64,000 bases of DNA. Source: Chitinophaga agrisoli (GTDB taxonomy: Bacteria; Bacteroidota; Bacteroidia; Chitinophagales; Chitinophagaceae). Below the pieces are notes generated by a model. That model searched no databases. It was given only the letters and a program-made list of their open reading frames with translations, and was not told the origin of the DNA. The position numbers and the translations under genes are program-made. Within the stretch, counting starts at the first letter, position 1; each line of letters starts with the position of its first letter. Location: assembly GCF_008386695.1 (NCBI RefSeq), contig NZ_VUOC01000004.1, forward strand, positions 2,792,327 through 2,856,326, read 5' to 3'. Of this stretch, positions 55,109-64,000 are shown piece by piece.

Positions 55109-55247
55109 TGTGCTGATGTGCTAATATGCTAATGTGCTAATGAATTTAAGCGAAGATTGTGTTTACACATTAAATCGCAGTTCAGTCATTAATACATTAG
55201 CGCATCAGCATACCAGCACATTAGCATATTAGCACATCAGCACATTA
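55106..55247. repeat. Perfect 33-bp inverted repeat (family C) between res and lysC
   Basis: Left arm 55106-55138 begins with the res stop codon and reads TAATGTGCTGATGTGCTAAT and on; the right arm 55215-55247 is its exact reverse complement and abuts the lysC stop. The centre is 76 bp. Arms are built of the family C units. Confidence 0.95.
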
Positions 55248-56570
55248 TTATTCCAGGTTAAACAACCCTTTATTCAGCAGCTGTAAGGTCTTCTCCTTAT
55301 ATTGTCCGCCCACCAGTATGGAAATGTTATGCCGGCTGCCTCCATAGGAGATCATGCGTAAAGGCACATCATTCAGGGCTTCGAACAGTTTCTTGATGAT
55401 AGAAGGCGTAGCCGCTACTTCATTACCTACAATGGAAACGATCGTTTGATGATGATCCAGCTCCACGGTGCCAAACGGCTGCAGCTCTTTCAATATCAGG
55501 TCAATGTTCTGCGTATTATCAATAGTGAGCGATACGGCCACTTCAGAAGTAGTGATCATATCAATAGGCGTGCGGTACTTTTCAAATATCTCAAATATCT
55601 TCCGCAGGAACCCATACGCCAGCAGCATACGGCTGGATTTGATCTTGATGGCAATGATACCGTCCTTCGCAGCAATCGCCTTTGCGCCATCGCCATTAGG
55701 CATTTCTGTGATGATCGTGCCTTTGGCCTCCGGCTGCATGGTGTTCAGCAGCTTCACCGGTATATTAAAATGCTGCGCCGGCCATATGGAAGCAGGGTGC
55801 AGGATCTTAGCGCCAAAATAGGCCAGCTCCGCAGCCTCATCAAAAGAAAGCTGCTCAATGGGGAAGGTCTTTTTCACAACCCGTGGGTCATTATTGTGCA
55901 TCCCGTCAATATCCGTCCATATTTGTACCTCGTGGGCCTTGATGGCGGCGCCTATCAGCGATGCAGAGTAATCGCTGCCACCGCGTTTCAGGTTGTCCAC
56001 CTCGCCTTTGGCATTACGGCATATATATCCCTGGGTGATAAAGATGTACTGGTCCTTATGCTTTTCCAACATATTACCCAGCCTTATCTTGATCTTCGGT
56101 ATTTCCGGCTCTTCAAATTCATCTATGCTCATAAACTCCAGGGCAGGTACCAGCACAGCAGGTACGCCGGCTTCCTCCAGGTGTACCGCAAACAAACGGG
56201 TACTCAGCAGCTCACCCTGCGCCAGGATATCCTTATTCAACGCTTCGTTAAAAGATATCTTGAGGATGATGTTAAGGAATTCGAAATGCTCATCTACTAT
56301 AGCTTTAGCTTTGGCGCGCGTTCCCTCCTGCTTCACCAGCTCTTCGCAAAAGGTACGGTAATGGCTCTCCAGCTTGTCTATCTGCTGTTTAGCCTGTGCC
56401 TTGTTCCCATCCGCCAGAGATTGTCCTATTTCTACCAATGCATTGGTAGTACCAGACAAGGCAGATAACACCACAATCTTGGGATCGTTGTCTGCCGTTA
56501 TCAGCTTAGCTACGGCATGCATACGTTCCGGTTTACCTACTGAGGTGCCGCCAAATTTTAAAACTTTCAT
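55248..56570 (-). CDS. lysC: Aspartate kinase (monofunctional)
   Basis: This 440-residue protein starts with MKVLKFGGTSVGKPERM, the kinase signature of the family, and later has LKRGGSDYSASLIGAAI. Two C-terminal ACT domains (from about residue 300: SRMLLAYGFLRKIFEIFEKY; IVGNEVAATPSIIKKLFEAL) should bind amino-acid effectors. It phosphorylates aspartate, the first step to lysine, threonine, methionine and diaminopimelate. There is no fused homoserine dehydrogenase. It stands alone between repeat-containing gaps. Confidence 0.95.
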   Translation of the reverse strand: MKVLKFGGTSVGKPERMHAVAKLITADNDPKIVVLSALSGTTNALVEIGQSLADGNKAQAKQQIDKLESHYRTFCEELVKQEGTRAKAKAIVDEHFEFLNIILKISFNEALNKDILAQGELLSTRLFAVHLEEAGVPAVLVPALEFMSIDEFEEPEIPKIKIRLGNMLEKHKDQYIFITQGYICRNAKGEVDNLKRGGSDYSASLIGAAIKAHEVQIWTDIDGMHNNDPRVVKKTFPIEQLSFDEAAELAYFGAKILHPASIWPAQHFNIPVKLLNTMQPEAKGTIITEMPNGDGAKAIAAKDGIIAIKIKSSRMLLAYGFLRKIFEIFEKYRTPIDMITTSEVAVSLTIDNTQNIDLILKELQPFGTVELDHHQTIVSIVGNEVAATPSIIKKLFEALNDVPLRMISYGGSRHNISILVGGQYKEKTLQLLNKGLFNLE

Positions 56571-56784
56571 TATTTGGTTAAGTGTTTTATATGTTAATCG
56601 AAAGCTGTTAGTGATTAGTCATCAGCTGCCAGCCCTTATTTTAGTAACTATCAAAAGCCTCCACCAGAATCCCAAAGCTCCACCAGTAAGCTAATTTCCA
56701 ACCCCCAATCCCCATCAATCAGCTCATCAAAAACATCCCGGACATCAACGCATTAACTCATCTGCACATCAGCACATTAGCACA
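56571..56784. repeat. Intergenic region ending in family C repeats
   Basis: The right half, 56741-56784, has CATCAACGCATTAACTCATC and then CACATCAGCACATTAGCACA ending next to the stop codon of the dehydrogenase gene. The left half is AT-rich unique sequence presumably holding the lysC promoter. Confidence 0.7.
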
Positions 56785-57861
56785 TCAGCTAAGACTCAGC
56801 TTAAACTTCTCCCCTACTTCCCGCAGATCCTTTATCACCGGCTCCAGCAAAGGAATCCCCTGCTCTCTTCTCTCTTTCTCCATTTCCCGCTCCGGGTCGC
56901 CGGGTATCAATACCTGCTGGCCATCCACTGGCGTAGCCCGCCGGAAACGGTTTATCCAGTTGTCCATATGGGCCTTAAACTCATCTGCCGGCCGGAAAGC
57001 ATCCACCCGCATAGCGCCAAAGAAATGCCCCAGGCCCTCTCCCACCGGATCCGGCGGTAATGGCAGGAAACTCACAAATGGCGGCGCCCAGGGGCCATAA
57101 TTGGCGCCTGAAAGAACGGCCGAAAATATGTCAACAATTGCACCCAAACAATACCCCTTATGACTCCCATGCTCGCGGTCGCCGCCCAGGGGCAGCAATG
57201 CGCCGCCGCTCCGGAGCTCATGCGGGTTCGTGCTTGAAGCGCCATCCTTATCCTGTATCCATCCTTCCGGAGCTTCCTGGCTTTTACGTTGCAGTATCTC
57301 CAGCTTGCCATTGGCAGCCGTAGTGGTGGCAAAATCCGCCACAAATGCCGGCTGTTCTCTAGCGGGAATGGCTACGGCAATGGGATTCGTGCCCAGCATA
57401 CGCTCTTTGGCAAAAGTAGGCGCTACCAGCGGACTGGCATTGGTCATGGCCATGCCGATCATATCCCGCTCCAATGCCATCATAGCATGGTAGCCGGCAA
57501 TGCCAAAATGATTGGAATGTTTTACGCTCACCCAGCCGGTGCCTGCTACGGCAGCCTTCTGTAAGGCCACTTCCATGGCAAAAGGCGCCACTACCAGCCC
57601 CAGACCGCCATCCCCATCCACCACCGCCGTACTGGGCGTTTCATGCACAATACGTATGTCTGGCGTGGCATTTATACGCCCGGCTTCCCATAAACGCACA
57701 TAACCCGTTAACCGGGCTACGCCATGGGAATCCACTCCCCGCAGATCTGCTGACAACAATACCTCGCTGGCCTTATCCGCATGCTCCAACGAGCAGCCCA
57801 TACGGATAAATACCTCCCTGGTAAACTCCCTTAAATGTTGATAGGAAAAAATATGGTCCAT
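56785..57861 (-). CDS. Ldh-family (malate/L-lactate/ureidoglycolate-type) dehydrogenase
   Basis: This 358-residue protein is of the NAD(P)-dependent LDH2/MDH2 fold. Signatures are LLSADLRGVDSHGVARL near the start, KHSNHFGIAGYHAMMA with the catalytic His, and LGTNPIAVAIPA. Members oxidise L-lactate, malate, ureidoglycolate, sulfolactate or 2,3-diketogulonate; the substrate cannot be told here. The DUF3467 gene lies 23 bp upstream on the same strand, and the two could be co-transcribed. Confidence 0.88.
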   Translation of the reverse strand: MDHIFSYQHLREFTREVFIRMGCSLEHADKASEVLLSADLRGVDSHGVARLTGYVRLWEAGRINATPDIRIVHETPSTAVVDGDGGLGLVVAPFAMEVALQKAAVAGTGWVSVKHSNHFGIAGYHAMMALERDMIGMAMTNASPLVAPTFAKERMLGTNPIAVAIPAREQPAFVADFATTTAANGKLEILQRKSQEAPEGWIQDKDGASSTNPHELRSGGALLPLGGDREHGSHKGYCLGAIVDIFSAVLSGANYGPWAPPFVSFLPLPPDPVGEGLGHFFGAMRVDAFRPADEFKAHMDNWINRFRRATPVDGQQVLIPGDPEREMEKERREQGIPLLEPVIKDLREVGEKFKLSLS

Positions 57862-57883
57862 GCTTTTGTATCAGTGCTATTGA

Positions 57884-58198
57884 TCAGGCTTGTGCAGTAG
57901 GTCCCCCAAAATTCATGGGCAGGGATACGGGATCCTGGTCCTGTATAGCCCCGTGTACAGATTCATATTTCTTGATATTATCCACCAGCGCCTTCATAAA
58001 ACGCTTGGCATGCTGCGGGGTTAAGATAATGCGGGACTTAACCTTTGCTTTGGGCAATCCAGGCATTACATTGATGAAATCCACTACAAACTCTGCGTTG
58101 GAGTGCGTGATAATAGCCAGGTTGGCGTATACCCCCTCTGCAATTTCCTCGCTCAGTTCGATGTTTAACTGGTTCTGCTCTTCATGCTGATTGTCCAT
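57884..58198 (-). CDS. DUF3467 protein
   Basis: The ATG at 58198 gives 104 residues starting MDNQHEEQNQLNIELSEEIA. The longer open frame to 58387 overlaps the SusD end and lacks support. The DUF3467 segment is clear: GVYANLAIITHSNAEFVVDF, then KSRIILTPQHAKRFMKAL. The family is widespread in Bacteroidota and of unknown function. A TACTTTTG promoter element (reverse strand, 58219-58226) lies 20 bp upstream and supports this start. Confidence 0.85.
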   Translation of the reverse strand: MDNQHEEQNQLNIELSEEIAEGVYANLAIITHSNAEFVVDFINVMPGLPKAKVKSRIILTPQHAKRFMKALVDNIKKYESVHGAIQDQDPVSLPMNFGGPTAQA

Positions 58199-58280
58199 GT
58201 TTCTGTAGGTTTGAGGTACAAAAGTAAAAAAGAGACACCAAAACCAAACCGATTTTTGCCGTTCGGCGCCCCTCCTCCCT

Positions 58281-58323
58281 AAAAAGAGACAACCCAGGCA
58301 AGTAAAAACCTGCCTGGGTTGTC
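58281..58323 (-). terminator. Terminator after the SusD gene
   Basis: On the reverse strand GACAACCCAGGCA pairs with TGCCTGGGTTGTC and CTCTTTTT follows. It lies 37 bp past the SusD stop codon. Confidence 0.9.
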
Positions 58324-58359
58324 GTAAATCAATCAGTATAATACAAACTAAACTGGTGC

Positions 58360-59811
58360 TTATTGGACACCGGCTCTTGTATCCCAATACATTTTCTTAC
58401 CCCAGAAATTGTCAGTCACTTCTTTTACAAATGAGCCACTGTTACCACCGTTTAAGGTAGTTTCGTTTTGAGGATAAGGATAACGGAACGGCGCCCTGTT
58501 ATGACCAGCGAAGGGGGAACCTGCCGCTGCCGGTAAATTGGGAACATCCGTTCTTCTCGTCTCTGCCCATGCCTCGTGACCATTCTTAAACAGCGAGATC
58601 CATTTTTGTGTGTATAACCGGGTAACATCGCCAGTCCAGGCTACAGGAGCGCTGGCCAGGTAAGTAGTAGCAGCTGCGCCGGTAATACCATTTTCTGCCA
58701 GAGAGGCCAGTACGCCCAGATCATAGGCGTCTTTAGCGGTAGTACCTGTTGTCCACCCATTATTGGCCGCTTCTGCTATGATGAACTCCACTTCAGAATA
58801 ACGCATAAAAGGAGTAAAGCCTGCATCAGTATAACGGAAACGGTCGCCGATCCTGGAGAAGTTTGCGATGGGCACATTACCGGCAGGGCCGATAGCTACG
58901 CCACGGAAAACATTATCTGCTGTTGCGGGTATAGCATATACAGGTAGCCTGGGATCATTTAAGGTTTGCAGGGTGGTAACCATTGGTGCGCTCACAGCAT
59001 GGTCATCACGGCCCTGTGCATCACTGGCCCATGGCTCTATATATGGAGTGGAGCCAGTCCATTCCAGGAAGGCATTGTCTTCATTGCCTTCGAACACAGG
59101 GTATTTAGCCGGATTACCCAAGACTTCTTCAATATTGGTTTTGGCCAGCTGTGCATTCACTTTGGAAATACGGATAGCTACACGCAACCGCAGTGAGTTA
59201 CAGAACTTGCGCCATTTGCTAACATCGCCACCGTACAGCAGGTCGCCCTCACCTAGTTTGCCATCGCCTTCCTGGGCAAACATATCGCCGGCTGCTTTCA
59301 GTCTTGTCAACAGTGCAGGATAGATATCTTCCTGTTTATCATATTTCGGTGTCAGCACGCCAGAGTCGCCAGCCAATGCGTCGGAGAACGGAATATCACG
59401 CCAGGTATCTGTGGCAATCTGCCATAAGAATGTCTGGAAAGTCATGGCGGCAGCCTCCAGGTTCACATTACCCTGTGCCTGCGCAGCCTTCATTACCAAC
59501 TGGGCATTCTCCAGGTTCACGTAAGTATAACGCCATGTATTCTGTACGGTGACAGGGCGGAATACATAACGGGCTTCATCAATGTATTGGATCTTGCCAA
59601 GGTGGCCGCCGTAAGTTTCCGGCTCGTTCATATCACCCCAAACATCAAACAGCGTGGATCCGCTGTTCTGGATCACGTAAGCCAGGATGTTCGTGGCATT
59701 TACGTTCCGCGGGTTGTTCGGGTCAATATTAATTTCTTCGAACTTCTTGGTACAGGACTGACCCGCGAAGATCAGGCTGCCTGCTATGATGGTATATAAT
59801 AACTTTTTCAT
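58360..59811 (-). CDS. SusD/RagB-family outer-membrane lipoprotein
   Basis: This 483-residue protein has a lipoprotein signal (LIFAGQSCTKKFEEINIDPN, Cys about 20) and the helical TPR-like SusD_2 fold (LEAAAMTFQTFLWQIATDTW, EVEFIIAEAANNG near the C-terminal third). It forms the lid of a SusC-SusD nutrient importer. It follows the SusC gene by 48 bp. No glycoside hydrolase, sensor or anti-sigma factor is adjacent, so the substrate (glycan or peptide) is open. Confidence 0.93.
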   Translation of the reverse strand: MKKLLYTIIAGSLIFAGQSCTKKFEEINIDPNNPRNVNATNILAYVIQNSGSTLFDVWGDMNEPETYGGHLGKIQYIDEARYVFRPVTVQNTWRYTYVNLENAQLVMKAAQAQGNVNLEAAAMTFQTFLWQIATDTWRDIPFSDALAGDSGVLTPKYDKQEDIYPALLTRLKAAGDMFAQEGDGKLGEGDLLYGGDVSKWRKFCNSLRLRVAIRISKVNAQLAKTNIEEVLGNPAKYPVFEGNEDNAFLEWTGSTPYIEPWASDAQGRDDHAVSAPMVTTLQTLNDPRLPVYAIPATADNVFRGVAIGPAGNVPIANFSRIGDRFRYTDAGFTPFMRYSEVEFIIAEAANNGWTTGTTAKDAYDLGVLASLAENGITGAAATTYLASAPVAWTGDVTRLYTQKWISLFKNGHEAWAETRRTDVPNLPAAAGSPFAGHNRAPFRYPYPQNETTLNGGNSGSFVKEVTDNFWGKKMYWDTRAGVQ

Positions 59812-59859
59812 TTTTGTGCGGTGTTTTAAATCCGTTAATCAGCTTATTCCTTTACAGTA

Positions 59860-62800
59860 TTAGAAACCCACGTTCAGCTTAAAGCCAATGCTACGGTTGG
59901 ACGGGATCTGGTACTGCTCAATGCCCAAACCATCTTCCAGAGAACCCATGCTGGTTTCCGGATCGATGTGAGCGCGGTTGCTCTTATCAGTATGCAGCAG
60001 CGCTACGTTACGTGCAAAGAAGGAGATACCTGCGCTCTTCACAAAATTGATACGGTTAAGCATTTTAGCAGGTACGGTGTAACCCAGCTCTATCTGGCGC
60101 AGTTTGATGTAAGAACCATCAATGATGGAGCTCTCACGGCCGCCATACAGGCTGTGGAAATAATCCTGCGCACCTACGCGGATATCATTTTCCTTACCGT
60201 CGGCTTTTACTACCCTTTCATTCTGCAGTACATCCTTACCTACGATCAGGCCATTGGAGCGGATATTACCTTCAGCAGTGTACTCCAGCACGCCGCTGTA
60301 AGCGCCAAACCAATCCGTTACGCTAAACAGATCGCCACCTTTACGCATGTCGATCAGGAAGCTGAAACGCACGTTGCGGAAAGTGAGGGTGTTCATAACG
60401 CCACCAATCCAGTCTGGAGTGATATTACCCAGTTCCTTTATAGGACCAAAAGTGGGCAGCCCATCATCGCCTACGATGATTGCGCCGGAAGCATCCCTTG
60501 CAAAACCTACCCCCCTGATCACACCGAAAGGTTGGCCAGGTATAGCGTCTACAGTAGTAGACCATGCAGTGGAGATGTTGTAAGACTGTAACTTCTGACC
60601 AGTTCTGGGATCAGTATACAGGCTAACTACCTTGCTGTTGTTCTTAGCCCAGTTAATGGTCATATCCCAGTTCAGGCCCTTGTCAGAACGGAGGATACCC
60701 AGGTTCAGCTGCAGTTCCACACCTTTATTGGAGATCTCGCCGGCATTGATATACTGACCGCGGTAACCAGTGGCGGGAGAGATATCTACAGCCATGATCT
60801 GGTCTTTGGTAGTTTTAGTATAGTAGGTCGCATCCAGACCCAGCCTGTTGTTCAGGAACTGCAATTCAGCGCCTATTTCAGAACTGGTGGTACGCTCAGG
60901 TTTCAGATCAACCGGAGGCAGGATAGTCTGGATATGATACATGGTCACGCCGTTGAAAGGAGGCAGCGGACGTACCGGGTTCTGATTATCCTGTGTATTG
61001 TAAGTGGCATAGATCTGGTAAGGATTAGTGGCATTACCCACCTGTGCCCAGCTGGCCCTGATCTTACCATAGTTAAGTATGGAAGTGTTCATCTTCAGCG
61101 CCTCTGTGAATATCCAGCTTAAGCTGGCAGAGGGATAGAAATAAGACCAGTTGTTGGAAGGTAAGGTAGAACTCCAGTCATTACGTGCAGTCACGTCTAA
61201 ATATAACCAGCTCTTATAACCAAATGATGCTTGTCCAAACACGCTGTTGGAACGCAGACCGGTAGACTGCATATCAGTAACGGCCTGGCCTTTGGTGTTG
61301 GAGATAGTGAACAGGTTAGGCACCGTCAGCTGATCAGCACCCAGCAATGTCATCTTGGTGCGGTACTCGCGGAAGTTAGCGCCTGCAGTATAAGACAGGG
61401 AGAAATCGTTGCTTAATTTACCAGCGCCGGTTAAGATCAGGTCAGCATTCAGCTCGTTCAGGTTATACTGAGTCTGCCTGAAATAACCGCCACCCCACTC
61501 TTTATCTTTGGCGCTGATAAGTGTGAAGTTGGATTTGTTCCAGTATTGTTCTTTACGCGTTTCTGAAGACCAGTCATTACCTATCCTGCCGGTTAATGTT
61601 AACCAGTCATGGAATTTGTAGCTGGCGCTGGCATAACCAAAGATCCTGTCTTTAGCACGGCCATGCAGGTTTTTATACACGTTAAAGTACGGGTTATCAT
61701 GGTAGTTGCTGTTCCAGTTGTAAGGGAACCCGTTGGCAAATTCATCATTATAATGCGCTTTCAGGTCCTGTACATCAACCTGGCGGCCAAACCAGCCCCC
61801 CAGTGATTGCAGCGGATTAAAGGTGTTATAACCTTGTCCGGTCAGGTTGTCGTTATTGATACGTACGTAGTTGGCCAGCACGTCCACCTTTAAACGGTCA
61901 GTTACCTGCTGGGTAGTGCTTAATGCAACGCTGTATTTGGTCTGGTCAGTATTGGGAATGGTACCCATCTGGCGTTGGCTGCTTAAACCCAGTCGGGTAG
62001 CGCCTTTGTCAGAATTAGATGCAACAGCTACAGAGTTGTCAATGGTAAATCCTGTAACAAAGAAGCTTTTCGTATTATCAGGATGAGATACCCAGGGAGT
62101 AGCCTGGCGGTTACCGTTGGCATCTATGGGACTGTTGAACTGAGGCAGGTTTAAACCCGCATCAAGGCGGGGGCCCCAGCTTTCATCCACGCCATCTGTT
62201 ACACCACCACCTAAACCGTCTTTATAGGCAAAACCGATCTGCTGTGCCCATTCCTGGTAGGACTGGGGGTTCAGCGTGGTATCAGCGCCAATATCTTTCA
62301 GCGCCAGCTGGCCTGTTTTGAACAGGTTGTAGTAGTATTCATCACCATAGCCACCCTGGCCATACTTGTTCTGGTACTTAGGCAGAATATACATCTTCTC
62401 GAAAGAAGCGCCACCAGAGTAGGTTACGCCAATGCCATTGGTTTTGCCGGTATTCTTGCCATTTTTGGTGGTGATCAGGATCACACCGTTGGCAGCGCGG
62501 TAACCGTACAACGCGGCAGCGTTAGCGCCTTTCAGTACAGAGATGGAGGCAATGTTGTTTGGATCCAGATCTCCAACACCGTTACCATAGTCCACAGAAC
62601 CATTACCGGTTGCTGCTGTAGAGAAGTTGTTGATGGGCACACCGTCAATTACATACAACGGATCGTTGTTCTTGAAGGAGTTGTTACCCCTTAATACCAC
62701 ACGGGTAGAAGCGCCTACTGCGCCACTGGCGCCAGTCACTTGCATACCGGATACTTTACCGGAAAGTGAGTTAAGGAAGTTCTGCTCATTGGACTTAGTC

Positions 62801-63189
62801 AGCTGGTCGCCGCCTACTTCCTGTATGGCATAACCTAATGCCTTCTTTTCCCTCTTGATGCCCAAAGCAGTTACCACTACTTCCTGCAGGCTTTCATTGC
62901 TTACCTGCAATGTAATATTCATAACCCCGGAGGCGCCCACCGTCACATCCTGTGTGGCGTAACCTACGCTTCTAACGGTTAATACTACATTGTCTCCGGA
63001 AACATTTAATTTGAAACTGCCGTCTTGTCCAGTGGCGGAGCCTGTGTTTGTCCCTTTAATTTGTACTGTTGCAAACGGTATAGGAGCGCCATCGCTTCCT
63101 GTTACCTTACCTGTAACCTGGCGCTGTTGGGCAAAGGCCAGCGTTACAATCACCATAAGCATGGTGAAAAAGAGTAACGTCTTTTTCAT
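59860..63189 (-). CDS. SusC/RagA-family TonB-linked outer-membrane transporter
   Basis: This 1109-residue protein has a signal peptide ending near AFA|Q. A carboxypeptidase-like beta-sandwich (VTGKVTGSDGAPIPFATVQI) precedes the TonB box and plug (KSNEQNFLNSLSGKVSGMQV and LKGANAAALYGYRAANGVI), and a 22-strand barrel ends in FKLNVGF, as in the family. It imports oligomers bound by the downstream SusD, powered by TonB. Without an N-terminal STN domain, direct anti-sigma signalling is unlikely. Confidence 0.95.
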   Translation of the reverse strand: MKKTLLFFTMLMVIVTLAFAQQRQVTGKVTGSDGAPIPFATVQIKGTNTGSATGQDGSFKLNVSGDNVVLTVRSVGYATQDVTVGASGVMNITLQVSNESLQEVVVTALGIKREKKALGYAIQEVGGDQLTKSNEQNFLNSLSGKVSGMQVTGASGAVGASTRVVLRGNNSFKNNDPLYVIDGVPINNFSTAATGNGSVDYGNGVGDLDPNNIASISVLKGANAAALYGYRAANGVILITTKNGKNTGKTNGIGVTYSGGASFEKMYILPKYQNKYGQGGYGDEYYYNLFKTGQLALKDIGADTTLNPQSYQEWAQQIGFAYKDGLGGGVTDGVDESWGPRLDAGLNLPQFNSPIDANGNRQATPWVSHPDNTKSFFVTGFTIDNSVAVASNSDKGATRLGLSSQRQMGTIPNTDQTKYSVALSTTQQVTDRLKVDVLANYVRINNDNLTGQGYNTFNPLQSLGGWFGRQVDVQDLKAHYNDEFANGFPYNWNSNYHDNPYFNVYKNLHGRAKDRIFGYASASYKFHDWLTLTGRIGNDWSSETRKEQYWNKSNFTLISAKDKEWGGGYFRQTQYNLNELNADLILTGAGKLSNDFSLSYTAGANFREYRTKMTLLGADQLTVPNLFTISNTKGQAVTDMQSTGLRSNSVFGQASFGYKSWLYLDVTARNDWSSTLPSNNWSYFYPSASLSWIFTEALKMNTSILNYGKIRASWAQVGNATNPYQIYATYNTQDNQNPVRPLPPFNGVTMYHIQTILPPVDLKPERTTSSEIGAELQFLNNRLGLDATYYTKTTKDQIMAVDISPATGYRGQYINAGEISNKGVELQLNLGILRSDKGLNWDMTINWAKNNSKVVSLYTDPRTGQKLQSYNISTAWSTTVDAIPGQPFGVIRGVGFARDASGAIIVGDDGLPTFGPIKELGNITPDWIGGVMNTLTFRNVRFSFLIDMRKGGDLFSVTDWFGAYSGVLEYTAEGNIRSNGLIVGKDVLQNERVVKADGKENDIRVGAQDYFHSLYGGRESSIIDGSYIKLRQIELGYTVPAKMLNRINFVKSAGISFFARNVALLHTDKSNRAHIDPETSMGSLEDGLGIEQYQIPSNRSIGFKLNVGF

Positions 63190-63384
63190 TTAGTAACGAT
63201 TTAGATTTTGGTTGACACGGCCCACAAGTTGAGAAAAATTTCGGTTCGACCCAAGAAAAAATTAACAATTGATTAAGAATATTTTAATTTCTAATTCATT
63301 TAGATGTTTAGAATCATTCAATTAAGCACTAAAAATTAACATTGCGTATTTTTTACATTTTAACAAACTAGACAAGTTTTTGTC

Positions 63385-64000
63385 TTAAAATAGATGTTGT
63401 AACTGCAATTGAACAGCAGTTTTTTGCCCGCCATCAACAGTATCCCACCCGCTTCCAACCGCCACTGCATTGGCATAAATGGCCTGGCTCCATCTCATCC
63501 CCAATACCAGCCGGCGGGTAATATTCCACCGCAGGTTTATGGCATACTGCCACCCCTCCCCGCTTAGCTGTGATACACTGTAATTACTTAACATACTGCT
63601 CTCTATCGCATACATCGTGGCGCCCGCCCCGCCTGCCCCAAACCAGGTAATACGGCCAGAGGCCCTTAGCGGCAACGACGTAAAACGGTATTGCAGCTCC
63701 TGGTAACATAACCATCCCTGTTGTTTAGCAAACGCCTTACTGTAATAAGTCCACTCCAGGCGGCTGCGCAGCTGCAATTGTGCGCTGAGCGGCAAACTCA
63801 CCTGGCAGCGCCAGCTATTGGTAATTACCCGCACTGGCGCGGCTATATAACGGCTCCCGCCTGTCTCATTCTCCATACCCGCCTGGTGCCGGTAGCGGAT
63901 AAACGCTTCCGTGTGTTTATCCGGTGTATAGGTAAGCGCAGCTAATAGTTCATTCCCTGCAGAAGGTGCATTGGTACGGTATTTCAGCCAGGGAAAACAG
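63385..64000 (-). CDS. C-terminal part of an outer-membrane beta-barrel protein (cut by window edge)
   Basis: The reverse frame stays open to the window edge (last readable codons start at 63999) and ends at a stop at 63385, leaving about 204 residues. It alternates polar and hydrophobic residues (LAALTYTPDKHTEAFIRYRH, WRCQVSLPLSAQLQLRSRLE) and ends in VQLQLQHLF, a typical barrel terminal strand. The tail resembles the barrel that follows helix-hairpin-helix ComEA-like domains in some Bacteroidota proteins, but that part lies outside the window, so the assignment stays open. Confidence 0.55.
   Translation of the reverse strand, partial: CFPWLKYRTNAPSAGNELLAALTYTPDKHTEAFIRYRHQAGMENETGGSRYIAAPVRVITNSWRCQVSLPLSAQLQLRSRLEWTYYSKAFAKQQGWLCYQELQYRFTSLPLRASGRITWFGAGGAGATMYAIESSMLSNYSVSQLSGEGWQYAINLRWNITRRLVLGMRWSQAIYANAVAVGSGWDTVDGGQKTAVQLQLQHLF

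Noticed and set aside
58199-58387. 63-codon N-terminal extension of the DUF3467 protein
   Set aside because: It would cross the SusD terminator and overlap the SusD coding end; the promoter at 58219-58226 and the family start support the ATG at 58198.
1-64000. tRNA, rRNA, transposase or prophage genes
   Set aside because: I looked in all gaps and found no cloverleaf, rRNA segment, DDE transposase, integrase or phage structural gene that I could support.

Overview
The window looks like a chromosomal segment of a Bacteroidota bacterium of the Chitinophaga type. Four things point there: GH18 chitinases with type IX secretion (T9SS) C-terminal domains, a SusC/SusD pair, a flexirubin-type dialkylresorcinol/aryl-polyene gene block, and promoters of the Bacteroidota form TAnnTTTG, several within a few bases of the start codon. 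I found no rRNA, tRNA, transposase, integrase or CRISPR array. About 43 genes are credible. Two are cut by the window edges: uxaC on the left and an outer-membrane beta-barrel gene on the right.

Layout. 1-2.7 kb: hexuronate catabolism (uxaC, uxaB). 3-4.1 kb: mnmA. 4.3-11.4 kb: a secreted polymer-degradation block with a GH5-GH18 two-enzyme protein, a tandem GH18 paralogue and a subtilisin, all with T9SS tails. 11.4-17.7 kb: an RsmB-like rRNA methyltransferase, sucB-sucA, and divergent rpsT. 17.9-21 kb: an M14 peptidase and a YhcG-family (DUF1016) nuclease gene. 20.9-29.6 kb: nine co-directional minus-strand genes forming part of a flexirubin-type cluster (chain-length factor, ketosynthase, ACP, ABC exporter pair, BtrH-like protein, an unknown 132-aa protein, DarB, DarA). 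30-33.8 kb: a GIN-domain protein, guaA and a PBP-like lipoprotein. 34-46.7 kb: a four-gene DNA-repair set (MBL exonuclease, ATP-dependent ligase, Lhr-type helicase, PdeM endonuclease) plus an HDAC-family gene, split in the middle by about 6 kb of unrelated genes. 47.3-55.1 kb: a mutagenesis module with an XRE-S24 LexA-like repressor, DinB-type Pol IV and an error-prone DnaE, followed directly by an Xre/RES toxin-antitoxin pair. 55.2-64 kb: lysC, an Ldh-family dehydrogenase, a DUF3467 protein, SusD, SusC and the partial beta-barrel gene.

The most interesting signal is regulatory. The promoter of the S24 repressor and the promoter of dinB, 1.8 kb apart, both carry TTAGTA/TACTAA dyads overlapping or touching a TAnnTTTG -10 element. 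This suggests that the repressor controls itself and the dinB-dnaE pair, that is, a LexA-independent SOS-like mutagenesis circuit. The Xre/RES pair has its own 8-2-8 dyad over its start. A second theme is dispersed AT-rich repeats of three families sitting next to stop codons, including a perfect 33-bp inverted repeat between the convergent RES and lysC genes, and 11-bp and 56-bp tandem repeats in the two longest intergenic regions. A third is recent domain shuffling: the duplicated GH18 cassette with a duplicated terminator hairpin, and the yhcG linker, where two palindromes encode a repeated peptide.
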